NCBI GenBank assembly: GCA_963921195.1
Contig: OY992541.1
Location: 12,876,644 to 12,940,643, forward strand
DNA from: Pegoplata infirma
Taxonomy: Eukaryota; Arthropoda; Insecta; Diptera; Anthomyiidae
DNA: 64,000 bases
Reading direction: 5' to 3'
Shown here: one piece after another, positions 11,300-22,129 of the stretch
How the letters are laid out: each line of letters begins with the position of its first letter
How positions within the stretch are numbered: the first letter of the stretch is position 1
Notes under the pieces: generated by a model
Told to the model about the DNA's origin: nothing
The model's input: only the letters and a program-made list of their open reading frames with translations
Database searches by the model: none
Made by a program: the position numbers and the translations under genes

Positions 11300-11946
11300 A
11301 GTAAAAAAGTTAAATTCGGCCTTGCCGAATGTAGTGATACCCTCCACAATTTCAAAAAGATTATTGCAAACAACTTTATTTAAAAGGAAATTACTTTTGA
11401 AAAAAAAAAAAATTTAAAAAAATTTCCGCGAAAAAAAATTTTGGTAAAAAAAAAATCCGCGATTTTTTTCTTTTTTTGTCAAAAAATATCTTCGTACTTG
11501 TTTAAATACCATTTGGTGTTCAATTATGTTCACATATGTCAACCAGAAGCCGAATTAACGCATTTTGTATTTTTAGGTTATGTTGAATGTACTGAAATTT
11601 TTGAGGTATGCTTACATTTTCGTTCATAACTGTTGAACCGCTGAACCGATATCGCTCAAATGCAATACCAAACTTCTCGGGAGAACTTCCAATATATATG
11701 TTAAGTTTCAGTCATCTCTATGCAATATTTTGTCCGCGAGAGCATTTTCCACAGACAGACAGACAGACAGACGGACAGACGGACAGACGGACAGACGGAC
11801 AGACGGACATCGCTAGAATGTCTTAAAATCGATCGGGCATCATGAATATATATACTTTATGGGGTCCCAGACCGATATTTCGATGAGTTACAAACAGAAT
11901 GACAAACTTATATATACCCTCTATCACTAAGTGGAGGGTATAAAAA
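11300..11946 (+). repeat. Fullest copy of the ATACCCTCCAC/GTGGAGGGTAT dispersed repeat
   Basis: The copy begins TTAAATTCGGCCTTGCCGAA, followed by ATACCCTCCAC (11338-11348). It ends in GTGGAGGGTATAAAA near 11946, so it has an 11-bp inverted pair at its ends. Inside are GTTGAACCGCTGAACCGATA, a CAGACGGA microsatellite (about 11752-11810), AATGTCTTAAAATCGATCGG and GGGGTCCCAGACCGATAT. The open frames are not gene-like. Fragments of the same family lie at 2515, 6560, 45296, 49350 and 62670. I know similar repeats from other flies but cannot name the class. Confidence 0.8.
11752..11810 (+). repeat. CAGA/CGGA microsatellite
   Basis: Runs of ACAGACAGACAG then GACGGACAGACGG within the dispersed repeat. 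A similar but shorter tract is found at the same place in the copy at 45296. Confidence 0.95.
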
Positions 11947-12424
11947 TGTTTAACAAGAGATATGCATCAAATCAAAAACTTATTTAGAACTGAACTGAAT
12001 TTTTCTATAAAGAAAACAAGAAAAAATCTTGATTTACATCTAATTTTTTGTAAAAAACAGCATCGGAATCTGAAAAGTTCTTAAATAAAATTTGAAACTT
12101 GTTAGAACATATTAATTTTCCTTAAGGAAATATGACTCAGAATTAAAAACATTTTTTTTTAGAATCAGATTTTTCTCTACGCATACTGAATTAGAATCCG
12201 ATAGGTTTGTTGAGTTTGTTTGCCTAAGAATCAGATATATTTCTATAGGAAATTTTTTAAATTCTTAAAACTATTTATTAATAAAAGACTTTTCAAATAG
12301 CAAAAATGTTTAAGGCTAAAAATTTTTCTATTCAAAAAAAGTCTCATAATCCCAAAGCATAAAATACAAATTTTAATGATAAGAGTGATTTTTTTTAGAA
12401 CCAGTTCTGGAATTTTTTATTTAA
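11947..12424. repeat. AT-rich DNA with degenerate 'TCAGAATTTTTTCTATA' motif
   Basis: No gene. The stretch 12050-12420 contains loose repeats of a motif around AGAATCAGATTTTTCTCTA. The same loose motif makes up 51470-51720 and much of 59800-61560. Confidence 0.45.
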
Positions 12425-13259
12425 CACTAGTTTTCAAATTAAATAAAATTTTGCGATTTACGACATTTTGCATTCATTTTCCATGTAATATCTTGCACTG
12501 AATCCGAAAGTAAAGTCCAAAGTTTCAAAAGTAAAACAGGTTTTGAGATATTGCTATCTTTTCAAATTTTTAATAAAGTGGTTTTACTTCAATATAAACA
12601 TCTTCAGACCAAATCAGTGGATTTAACTTTTCAACCTTATTATCACCTATTTTTTACCATTGTTACCGCTACTCATCGATATATTGACAAAGTTGCTAAA
12701 ATTTTTCCGAAATTTTGAAAAAAAGTAAATTCTATTGTAAATTTCATAGAGAAATTCATAGATTTTTTTATTTTAATTCATTTCTCTGTTTACAAATTAA
12801 ATCAGATGATCTATTACATGTGTGAAACTTTTATAATTTTCAACGAATTTTTTTGAAAACCTTCTTAATTCCTTTGTATTAAAAAAAATTTGAACTGTGA
12901 ACAAAGAAATTAATTTTAAAAAACATTTTCTTTGTGAAATTTGCTTATTGAATTTACTTTTTTTTTTTCAAATTTCGGCAAAATTGAAGCAAAATCGTCT
13001 ATATGTCGATTAAAAGCTTCTAAGGCAATAAACAGATTACAAATTACTGCATATAAAATTGATAAAACATTTAGTTGCCAAAAAATAATAAATCCACCGA
13101 TATGGTCCGGAAATATTTTTGTTTAAGTAAAAACACTCGGCAATAACTCGAAAACAGTTCTAATTTTGAAACTTTATACTGCATTTTCGGATTCAGCGCT
13201 AGATTTTACATGAAAAATTAATGTAAAATGTCGTGGACCAAAATCTCTGTAAACTAGTG
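12425..13259. mobile_element. Fold-back element with CACTAGTTT ends
   Basis: Left end CACTAGTTTTCAAATTAAAT, right end the complement of CACTAGTTTACAGAGATTTT. Both arms contain a matching stretch with TACGACATTTTGCATTCA and CTGAATCCGAAA. The flanking trinucleotide TAA occurs at 12422-12424 and 13260-13262. The right TAA also belongs to the next element, which seems to have inserted exactly at this boundary. There is no coding capacity. Confidence 0.65.
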
Positions 13260-13291
13260 TAATAGTGCGTTTACATTGGATTTCTAATCTA

Positions 13292-13994
13292 CACCCAAAA
13301 AAATACATAGTTGCTGATTACTATTTTTTCAACTATGTCATAGGTGAAATAACCCCAACTATGCCATAGTTGATGTGACATAGTGGTTGGTAACTATGTT
13401 TTTTTTTAAATCAACAAATCAACTATGGAAAAAGTTAATGACAACGATGTGTTTGACAAAATGTAAAAATAGTTACATATTACTATTTAATCGTTGTTTT
13501 TAATAAAAATCAGACATGGTTAATATTTACTATCTAATTTCGGAAGTAGTTATTATAAATTACCTATTTTTTAAAATAAAAATGCAATATTTTGGCCTAT
13601 TTTCTATATTGATTTATTAAAATTGCACAATAAATGTCATAAGCTTATACCATACGATACATCCGAAGTCCATTGGAGTTTGCAAATATGTACACCATTT
13701 TATTTCCTCTTCCACGGATATTACAGACTTTAATATTATAATTATTTATTGATTCATTAATTTTTTTTACTGCCGCTTTTCTGCTTTTTAATGTATTTTA
13801 TTACAATTTTTATATTTTGTTCTTTTTGAACTGTTTGACAATTTTAAACTTTAAATTAATCGTTTTGATCAACTTTGTTCATAGTTGTGATCAACTTTGT
13901 TCATAGTTGTTATTGATTATAAATAGTTGATTTAAAATTTATTTAAAACAACTATGGATTTTGTTAACTATGCTACTATGTAATTTTTTGGGTG
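13292..13994. mobile_element. Small inverted-repeat element with TA duplication (CACCCAAAAAAATACATAG ends)
   Basis: Ends are CACCCAAAAAAATACATAG on the left and its near complement ending TTTTTTGGGTG on the right, between TA dinucleotides (13290-13291 and 13995-13996). The parallel sequence at 14327-14360 reads TTTCTAATCTAGTAAATTGC without interruption. This proves the insertion point and the 2-bp duplication. Subterminal ACTATG/CATAGT motifs repeat through both ends. Confidence 0.9.
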
Positions 13995-14504
13995 TAGTAA
14001 ATTGCTATTTTAATCTACTTTGCAATCTGTACCGTTTACATTGGCATTTTTTACATTTGAGAAGATTAAGATTGACATTTATAACAACAAGTTGGTAAAA
14101 AATGTGAGTGACTGCGTCAAAAGACAGCGACGGTAATTAGTCGTCGTATGATTAACAAGGACGGCGTTTACAAATAACAATGACGGCGGCATAAACATAC
14201 TTGGCGGCGTCATCAAAACGGCAGGCTTTGTGTCGGTGTTTTTCAGTGTTGGAAAATGCAAATAATAGAAATACAGAGTTGTATCTAACTTTACCAGATT
14301 GCGTTTGCCGATTATAGTGCGTTTACATTGGATTTCTAATCTAGTAAATTGCGATTTTAATCTACTTTACAATCTGTACCGTTTACATTTGAGAAGATTA
14401 AGATTGGCATTTATAACAACAAGTTGGTAATAAACGTGTGTGACTGCGTCAAAAGACAGCGACGGTAATTAGTAATCTTATGATTAACAAGGACAGTGAC
14501 GGCG

Positions 14505-16872
14505 CACAGTGGTCAATTTCGCGAGATAGCGGTCAAAACTCTATAACTTTTGACCGGATTGGTATTTTTTTACGCAATTTGTTTTGTTCAATAGGAGGGA
14601 CTTTAAGCTTCAATTTACGTGTTCAAACGTAAAAATCGACTGATAGGAACGTAAGTAATGTGGAGTTAAAAATGCATTTTAATTTTTTGTTGAGTTTCCA
14701 TGTAAAAGTTGAATATTTTGACATTTTAAATAGGTATTTTTTTATAATTTCTTATTTTCTTCAATCGTATTTTACAACCAATTCTTATTTATTATTCCTA
14801 AACTTAATTTTGTTCAGAAAATGCCAACATTTGGCCACTGACATTTATTTAGTCTCAATATTCACAGGTCCTTTGTCCTTTTGATAGGTCCTAGGATAGG
14901 TGCTTTTGATAGGTCCAGGGATATGTCCTTTTGATAGGTCCTTTTGATAGGTCCTAGGATAGGTCCTTTTGATAGGTCCAAGGATAGGTAATTTTGATAG
15001 GTCCTAGGATAGGTCCTTTTGATTGGTCCAAGGATAGGTCCTTTTCATAAGTCCAAGGATAGGTCCTTTTGATAGGTCCTAGGATAGGTCCTTTTGATAG
15101 GTCCTTCTAATAGGTTCTTTTGATAGGACCAAGGATAGGTCCATTTGATAGGTTCAAGGATAGGTCCTTTTGATAGGTCCTAGGATAGGTCCTTTTGATA
15201 GGTCCTTCTAATAGGTTCTTTTGATAGGACCAAGGATAGGTCCATTTGATAGGTTCAAGGATAGGTCCTTTTGATATGTAAAAGGATAGGTCCTTTTGAT
15301 AGGTTCAAGGATAAGTCCTTTTGACTGGTCCTAGGATGGGTCATTTTGATAGGTCCAAGGATAGGTCCTTTTGATGGGTCCTAGTATATGTAGGTCCTTT
15401 TGATAGGTCCAAGGATAGGTCCTTTTAAAATGTAAAAGGATAGGCCCTTTTGATAGATCAAAGGATAGGTCCTTTTAATATGTAAAAGGATAGGTCCTTT
15501 TGATAGATCAAAGGATAGGTCCTTTTGATAGGTACAAGGATAGGTCCTTTTGACTGGTACTAGGATAGGTCCTTTTGATAGGTCCAAGGAAAGGTCCTTT
15601 TTATAGGTCCAAGGATAGGTCCTTCTGATATGTAAAAGGATAGGTCCTTTTGGTAGGTCCAAGGATATGCCCTTTTGATAGGTCCTAGGATAGGTCCTTT
15701 TGATAGGTGAAAGGAAAGGTCCATTTGATATGTAAAAGGATAGGTCCTTTTTATAGATCAAGGTCCTAGGATAGGTCCTTTTGATAGGTCCATTTGATAG
15801 GTCCAAGGATAGGTCCTTTTGATTGGTCCAAGGATAGGTCCTTTTCATAAGTCCAAGGATAGGTCCTTCTGATAGGTCCTTTTGATAGGACCAAGGATAG
15901 ATCCTTTTGATAGGTTCAAGGATAGGTCCTTTTGATATGTAAAAGGATAGGTCCTTTTGATAGGTCCAAGGATAGGTCTTTTTGATAGGTCCAAGGATCC
16001 ACAGGTTATTTCCATTGGTTTTAAATTTATTTGCAATTATCAGGTATTTAAGTTATGTAATATTAGATGGCAATAAAATCATTTTTTACCTTTTCCAAAT
16101 GAATTGCCAGATACCACATAATTTGAGAGTTCTATTGTCATTTTTGTCAAAATTTTGATACACCCTTCTATGTGGACTAGGTCCAAATATGGGCCAACTT
16201 CTCCTAATTTCAACAGAATTATTTTTTGGGTCATTAAGAACTCTTGTACAAAATTTCATCAAAATATATGCATAATAGCCACTTTCACATAAAAATAACT
16301 TCTCAAAAAATATGACGTGCATTTGTACCGAATATCTTACCTTGGGTCAGAAAAATTGCTGTAGCTCAAAAAGTGCAGCCCCGATGCATGGACATGTATA
16401 TATAGGAATGTAGGGGAGAGTTAGGACTACAAAATAGTAAATTTGTGTTTTGACTCAGCTTGACTCACAGGAGTTGTGCTCTATGAAGTAGGAAATTTCC
16501 GAGAAATTTTACCTTTTTTAAAAAAAATATTTAAATTGTTCTGAAAACAGTAGAGCTTCAATTTTTTTACCAGTAATAGGAAATAAGTTAAGTTACAACA
16601 CAAAATTTATTTCGTCCAAAAATCTTGAAAAACAAAAAAGTTATGATCATTTAAACTTTAAAAATTAACTAAAAATATCATAAATTTACTAAATTCTGAA
16701 AAATCGCATTTTGGACCACCCTGTTCTCAGTGAAATAATTGATATAGAGTTCTAATTTTTTGGCTCCCGAGGTTTACTACTGTCTACTTTCATATGAGTC
16801 TAATAACTTTAAAATCGGAGAACAAAAACCAAAAGGAGTTTTGGCCGCTATCTCAAAATATTGACCACAGTG
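14505..16872. mobile_element. Transib-like non-autonomous element (RSS-like ends, 5-bp CGGCG duplication)
   Basis: The left end reads CACAGTG, then 23 bases, then AAAACTC. The right end, read inward, is CACTGTG, 23 bases, AAAACTC. The two 37-bp ends are mostly identical (shared AGATAGCGG). The 5-bp sequence CGGCG flanks both sides (14500-14504 and 16873-16877). The related repeat unit at about 14154 shows the uninterrupted site. Transib elements are known for 5-bp GC-rich duplications and for ends resembling the RAG recombination signal (CACAGTG, 23 spacer, A-rich nonamer). No transposase is present; the middle is a 25-bp minisatellite (14876-16010). Family assignment is inference. Confidence 0.75.
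14876..16010 (+). repeat. 25-bp minisatellite array C inside the Transib-like element
   Basis: Over 40 degenerate copies of a 25-bp unit, GGTCCTTTTGATAGGTCC followed by AAGGATA, with frequent CCTA variants and ATGTAAAAGGATAGG forms. The unit is related to arrays A and B (shared AGGTCC and GGATAGG). Long - strand frames reading Lys-Asp-Leu-Ser repeats arise from the stop-free unit and are not genes. Confidence 0.95.
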
Positions 16873-17238
16873 CGGCGTTTACAAATAACAATGACAGCGG
16901 CATAAACATACTTGGCGGCGTCATCAAAACGGCAGGCTTTGTGTCGGTGTTTTTCAGTGTTGGAAAATGCAAATAATAGAAATACAGAGTTGTATCTAAC
17001 TTTACCAGATTGCGTTTGCCGATTAGAGTCTAAACTACTAGATTGAAAAAAAAAAAAAAAATTTGTGTGGGCAATCTAATAGATTGAAACTGGATTGGAG
17101 CCACAATCTACTTTAAGCTAGCTTAGAGGATCAGTGTAAATGCCCTATAAGAGTTCTGGAACGAGTTTAATTAAAACAGTTGTGTCTTAAATTTTAGTTA
17201 TGAAACATATCTGTAACCTGATCTACAGAAGTGAACAG

Positions 17239-17432
17239 CAAAACCTTAAAAATGGTAATGGTATTGTAATGCATTACCATGTAGTGCATAACCATAAAAT
17301 TTGTATGAAAAATACTAAAAAGTAATGCATATGGTAAGCGGTAGGGAGGGAAAAAGTAATGCACATTTTTGCATTTTTCTAGGCTATGCATTACTTAGTA
17401 ATTTCATAACCATAACCATTTTTAAGGTTTTG
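17239..17432. repeat. Small hairpin element
   Basis: The arms are CAAAACCTTAAAAATGG on the left and CCATTTTTAAGGTTTTG on the right. Inside them ATGGTTATG-type motifs repeat in both orientations. No target duplication could be fixed. Confidence 0.6.
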
Positions 17433-17472
17433 AGTGGTTCTAAGAAATGGAGGTTAATTTAAAAGAAAACTT

Positions 17473-17519
17473 CCCCCCCCCCCCCCCCCCCCCAAACTCA
17501 AGAGATGGATCCGCCCCTG
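17473..17519. mobile_element. Poly-C tract and right end of a hAT-type element
   Basis: A run of 21 C followed by AAACTCAAGAGATGGATCCG and CCCCTG. Reversed this reads CAGGGGCGGATCCATCTCTT plus a G-run. It resembles the left end of the element at 59592 (CAGGCGCGGATCCAGCTCTT with a G-run). The matching left end was not found. Confidence 0.6.
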
Positions 17520-17544
17520 ATAAGACACTGACCGACATTTGAAA

Positions 17545-18270
17545 ATTTTTTGGATGGGTCAGCGGTTCGAACAATTGTTTTCGGTTAACCTTTCAATGCT
17601 GATTCCAAATCTGGTTTCCAAAGTTTTTTATAACGTCAGGTTTTTGAGGAAATTGAGGTCAAAGTTCATAAAAAAAACGCATTTTATTGCATTATTGTGA
17701 GCATTTTTTGCGATATTTTTGGAAGATATTTTGGGATTGTATAAATCGTTTTCGATTAACATTCTGATTCTGAATACTGATTCTGAATCTGTTTTCAAAT
17801 TTTTTGAGTTTTCAAATTTTTTGAGAAAATTGAGATCAAATTTCTCAAAAAAAGTGTTTTCGTCCATTTTTGAGAGCTAATAACTTCTAAACGGGTTTGT
17901 GATAGAACAGAAATTTCGTTACCATTTTGTTAAGCTGAAAATGATCTTTAATCGGGCATATTTAAAAAATTAATTAAAAACAAAAGTGAAAAAATTGTAC
18001 ATATATTTCCGCCCTCTGTGGTGGGTTTTTGGAACTATTTTTAAGAGTTCAAACCCGATTTTTGCTGTAGAATCGATTGGTGAAATCAGATTTTCGATAT
18101 ATTCAGCCGTTTTTGCTCTGCAGAAAAATCAGCTTTAAATCCGCGATTTCAGATGCGTTGAACCACCCCAAAGAGCAAAAATGTTCCCAAAAAAAAACCG
18201 GCATTCCTTTTAGCTAACCTAAATCCTTCAAAAAAATTATGATACCCGCAGATCAAATTTTCAAAATTAG
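17545..18270. repeat. Degenerate relative of the hAT element at 25224-26127
   Basis: Shares with that element, in the same order, CAGCGGTT, TTAACCTTTCAATGCTG, TAACGTCAGGTTTTTGAG, TTTCCGCCC, GGGTTTTTGGAACT, TTTTGCTCTGCAGAAAA and TGAACCACCCCAA. The terminal repeats are eroded. No coding potential is visible. Confidence 0.7.
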
Positions 18271-18433
18271 CTCTAATATTTATACCTTAATATATATATA
18301 TATGTCCTTTATACCTTAATACCGATTCATATTAATAATTTAACAAATATGTTTCCTAGTTGCAAAATATTCTGCTTAAAAAAGTTACTTTTACATAAAA
18401 AAATTTTGGAAAAGGTAAGTTTTCATTAACATG

Positions 18434-19091
18434 CACAGAAAAAAATATGGGGAAAAACAATTTGAGTAATCACTTGTTTAAATTTAAAAAAAGTTTTGAG
18501 TAATTTTTTAATTGACGCAATTAAAAATTTACTCAAAAATTTAAAAACAAATTGAGTAAATAATTTAATAAGAATTTAATAGCTTTTTTAATTTTTTTTT
18601 TGGAATTTTCTTAGTTTTTTTAATTCTCGTTTAGTTTATAGTTTTTTGTACATATACATGAAAGTTTGTAATCATATTTATAAAATTTTTTTATGTCTTT
18701 AAGACAAAAATATATTTGGTAAAGTTTGAAAAAACATGTTTTTTTTCTTTGTAAAAAAATATGAAATTTTTTTAAACTTTGTTTTTTTTTAGAGTAGAAA
18801 CAGAATAAGCCCGGCACGACTTTTTCCATACGGTTTGGCAGATTAAACCGGTGGCCGGCGTCGATGTGAAATAAAACTTGTTCTGTTTTTAAAAGGTGGT
18901 GCTTCTTGTTCTGTTCCTGCACTTAATAGTGACAATTAAAAATTTACTCAAATTTTTTTGGCAAACATTTAATAAATTTTTATTAAAAATTTACTCAATA
19001 CTATTAAATCGTTTACTGGTGGAAAATTGAGTAATTTTTTACTCAATAGTATTAAAAATTTACTCAAATTTTTTTTTTATTTCTTTCTGTG
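18434..19091. mobile_element. Inverted-end element with 2-bp TG duplication (CACAGAAA ends)
   Basis: Begins CACAGAAAAAAATATGGGG and ends TTATTTCTTTCTGTG. TG lies on each side (18432-18433 and 19092-19093). Comparison with the unfilled copy near 29727 gives equal host length if 2 bp were duplicated. The interior repeats AAATTTACTCAA in both orientations, and a GC-richer piece with GCCCGGCACGAC and GGTGGCCGGCGTCG sits at about 18800-18930. Confidence 0.75.
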
Positions 19092-19171
19092 TGTATTTAG
19101 AATTTTAAAATCATGTGTGTTAATTTTTCCAGTTCATTGTTATAACAAGTATAAGCGTGGACTTTTTTTAT

Positions 19172-19361
19172 CGAATACGACTTCACCATTCACCCAATTT
19201 TTAAATTTGCTATTCTTTCGAATTTTAAGATTTTTAAATTTGTTCTTGTAATTATTAAAGATATTAACTAGATCTTTAATTGTTACAAAAAAAAATTAAA
19301 TCTTAAAATTCGAAAGAATATCAAATTTTTAAAAATTGGGTGAATGGTGAAGTCGTATTCG
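19172..19361. mobile_element. 190-bp hairpin element
   Basis: Near-perfect inverted repeat starting CGAATACGACTTCACCATTC and ending in its complement. The arms are about 75 bp and the loop holds AACTAGATC. It interrupts the host repeat between GCGTGGAC and AATATCAT compared with the copy at 29800. The exact duplication is unclear. Confidence 0.8.
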
Positions 19362-19458
19362 AGAATCAAGCACAATATCATATTTAAAATGAGTTGAATA
19401 AAATTAAACTACGCAGCTTCGTTAATCTCGTGCAACTAGGTGGAGAGGGCATATACAC

Positions 19459-21789
19459 TAGGGTGGATCGAATTTGGCTTTTTGGCGAATTTCGTTCCGG
19501 CTCAACGACAGATGTGCCGGAATAGACCTAAAAACAATGTGGTTAAATTTTCATGCAGATCGGTGGTTATCTTCCGCTGCCGAAATGACGTTGAAAATCC
19601 GCGATTTCTTAAAAAATAGTATTTATTTTAAAAAATTGCCAAAACTACAAAAATCAATGAATCTTCTTTTTTATTTCAGTCAATCTTTTCAATTCGATCA
19701 TATTTTCTTAGAAAAAAATTTCAGTTTAATAGGACATTGTTAACCCCTCTAAAACGGTTGCCAAAAATGACCCATACATTTTGCACTAAACTCAAAACCA
19801 CTAAATTTAAAAAAAAAAAATTTTTTTGATTTTAAGTTGCACAATCTAAAGTTTTTATTGCATTTATTTCAAGTATATATAAGTTCGTTTGACAAAAAAT
19901 TTTTTTGAAAAAATACGAGATTCTTAAACAGCGCGTGTAACGGTCTGTTTCCAGGACATTTTGGGAAAATTGCACTTTTTTTTAAAACTCAACATTTTTA
20001 GTTAAAAACTGTTCATTTTACACTAGATTTATTATAAATTATAAAACTTAATATAGAAATGTTGGATTTTAAGAAATTCTATAACCCTAAACAACTTTGT
20101 GCCCTAAATGACCCATGATGAACCAATGCATCTAGCAATAAACCGCTTTTGGCGGGCGACTAACCATTAGGAACATATTTTTTTAGTTAAAAATGGGATC
20201 GTGAGTAAAGATGGGAGCGTGAGTAGAGATGAGAGCGTGAGTGAATTTGACCAACTCACGCTCACGAAGAAAAAAAAATTTCACGCAGGAAATTTTTTAA
20301 GTTTGTATGCAGGATCACGTGAGCGAAACATATTAAACTCGTTCACGCTCACGAAGACTCAACATAACTATATTTTGACGTGTTTTATTTTTCTGTCACC
20401 ATAAAAAATCATGCAAACTCACGAAATTTCACTCACGTTTACGAGTGAATCACATGAAATTTGTGCCACGTGTGCATTTGTACAAATTATATTTTTAATG
20501 CAAAATAAAAAAGTGATCCATATATTTTATTTAAACAAGTTTATATATTATTTCCCGTTTAAATGCACCCACCCCGAAAGCATTATCCCCTTAAATGCCA
20601 GAATGCAGCAAGTAAATATTCTATTGAAATTATTCAGCAATATTCTTGTTTAAATGTGAATTACTTTTTGTGTCAAATATAAATAAATGGTTAATGGTGG
20701 GTACGGAAAAAGCTTTAAGGGTGGGTGCATTTAAGCGGGAATACTATTTGAATGCTATTTGAACTTTTTTTGTTTCATTTGCATTAAAAACATAATTTTT
20801 AAAATTGCACTGTTAAACGTGAGTAAAACTTCGTGAGTTTGCATGATTTTTTATGGTGACAGAAAAATGAAACACATCAAAATTCAGCTTGAGTGAGATT
20901 AAAATGTGACACTCATGTAACCCTGCGTAAAATGTATGCAAAATTCAAAAATTTCTTGCGCGAGAGATTTTTTTTTTCTTCGTGAGCGTGAGTTGGTCGA
21001 ATTCACTCACGCTCCTATCTCTACTCACGCTCCCATCTTTACTCACGCTCCCATTTTTAACTAAAAAAATATGTTCCCAATGGTTAGTCGCCCGCCAAAA
21101 GCGGTTTATTTCTAGATGCATTTGTTCATCATGGGTCATTTAGGGCCCAAAGCTGTTTAGGGTTAAAGAATTTCTTAAAATCCAACATTTCTATATTAAG
21201 TTTTATAATTTATAATAAATCTAGTGTAAAATGAAAAGTTTTTAACTAAAAATGTTGAGTTTTATAAAAAAAATGCCATTTTCCCAAAATGTCCTGGAAA
21301 CAGACCGTTACACGCGCTGTTTAAGAATCTCGTATTTTTTCAAAAAAATTTTTTGTCAAACGAACTTATATATAATTGAAATAAATGCAATAAAAACTTT
21401 AGATTGTGCAACTTAAAATCAAAAAAAATTTTTTTTTTTAAATTTGGTGGTTTTGAGTTTAGGGCAAAATGTATGGGTCATTTTTGGCAACCGTTTTAGA
21501 GGGGTTAACAATGTCCTATTAAGCTGAAATTTTTTTCTAAGAAAATATGATCGAATTGAAAGGACTGACTGAAATAAAAAAGAAGATTAAGTGATTTTTG
21601 TAATTTTGGCAATTTTTTAAAATAAATACTATTTTTTAAGAAATCGCGGATTTTCAACGTCATTTCGGCAGCGGAAGATGACCACCGATCTACATGAATA
21701 TTTAACCACATTGTTTTTAGGTTTATTCCAACACATCCTTCGGTGAGCCGGAACGAAATTCGCCAAAAAGCCAAATTCGATCCACCCTA
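19459..21789. mobile_element. Long fold-back hAT-type element (TAGGGTGGATCG ends)
   Basis: Ends TAGGGTGGATCG and CGATCCACCCTA are flanked by the identical 8-bp ATATACAC (19451-19458 and 21790-21797). The arms are nearly 1 kb each (19459 to about 20440 and about 20815 to 21789). Each arm carries the same apparent 89-codon frame, which I treat as a by-product of the inverted repeat. The inner part of each arm contains GTGAGCGTGAGT-type repeats that resemble the element at 48215. The loop contains a smaller inverted pair, CCGTTTAAATGCACCCACC. No transposase is present. Confidence 0.88.
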
Positions 21790-22129
21790 ATATACACCAC
21801 CATTATGTTTTCACCACGATTGCAATACTGCAAATTATTTTGAAACTAGTCGCATAGCCTGTCCCTGCCAGGCGGAACACCAAATCACTTTTCTCAATAA
21901 TTCTAATTGTTTACCAAACTTTATAAAAAATTAATTTGTGCTTCAAAAATTTAATATTGCTAGATTGAGTTACATCAATATATTGCCCAAACCGGAAAAA
22001 CTTTAATGAGTATAAAAGGTTCTATTGATAAATTTTAGAACTAAATTTATCACACCCATTTCGTCTCTCCATCCTGAAACCGGATATCACAAATCCATTT
22101 TGTGGGTCCGTCCCATGGTCACTATACAT

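Larger units (their letters stand above)
13263..17147. mobile_element. TAA-flanked composite element (PIF/Harbinger-like)
   Basis: Begins TAGTGCGTTTACATTGG and ends TGTAAATGCCCTA, with TAA on each side (13260-13262 and 17148-17150). A 3-bp TWA duplication is typical of PIF/Harbinger. The body is a partial tandem duplication: 13263-14314 and 14315 onward share the same 350-bp core, including GATTGCGTTTGCCGATTA and CATACTTGGCGGCGTCATC. The first unit holds the insertion 13292-13994 and the second the insertion 14505-16872. No transposase is seen. Confidence 0.65.
18385..21860. repeat. Older dispersed repeat, split by three insertions
   Basis: The pieces 18385-18433, 19092-19171, 19362-19458 and 21798-21860 join into a sequence that also exists largely uninterrupted at 29690-29990 (shared TTTTGGAAAAGGTAAG, AACAAGTATAAGCGTGGAC, ACGCAGCTTCGTTAATCTCG, ATTGCAATACTGCAAA). 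The uninterrupted copy confirms the three insertions. The nature of the host repeat is unknown. Confidence 0.75.

Noticed and set aside
7235..16010. Long open frames of up to 158 codons in the GGTCC-rich arrays, reading Pro-Thr-Asp-Leu-Ser or Lys-Asp-Leu-Ser repeats
   Set aside because: They come from stop-free 25-bp units that shift frame at every repeat, and appear in several frames and orientations. There is no start context, domain or codon pattern.
17473..17493. Poly-C run of 21 bases as a functional tract
   Set aside because: It is the G-run that follows the CAGGGGCGGATCC end of a hAT-type element, expanded by slippage. Its length may also be a sequencing artefact.
19474..21774. Twin 89-codon frames on opposite strands
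   Set aside because: They mirror each other because they lie in the arms of the fold-back element, and show no known motif.
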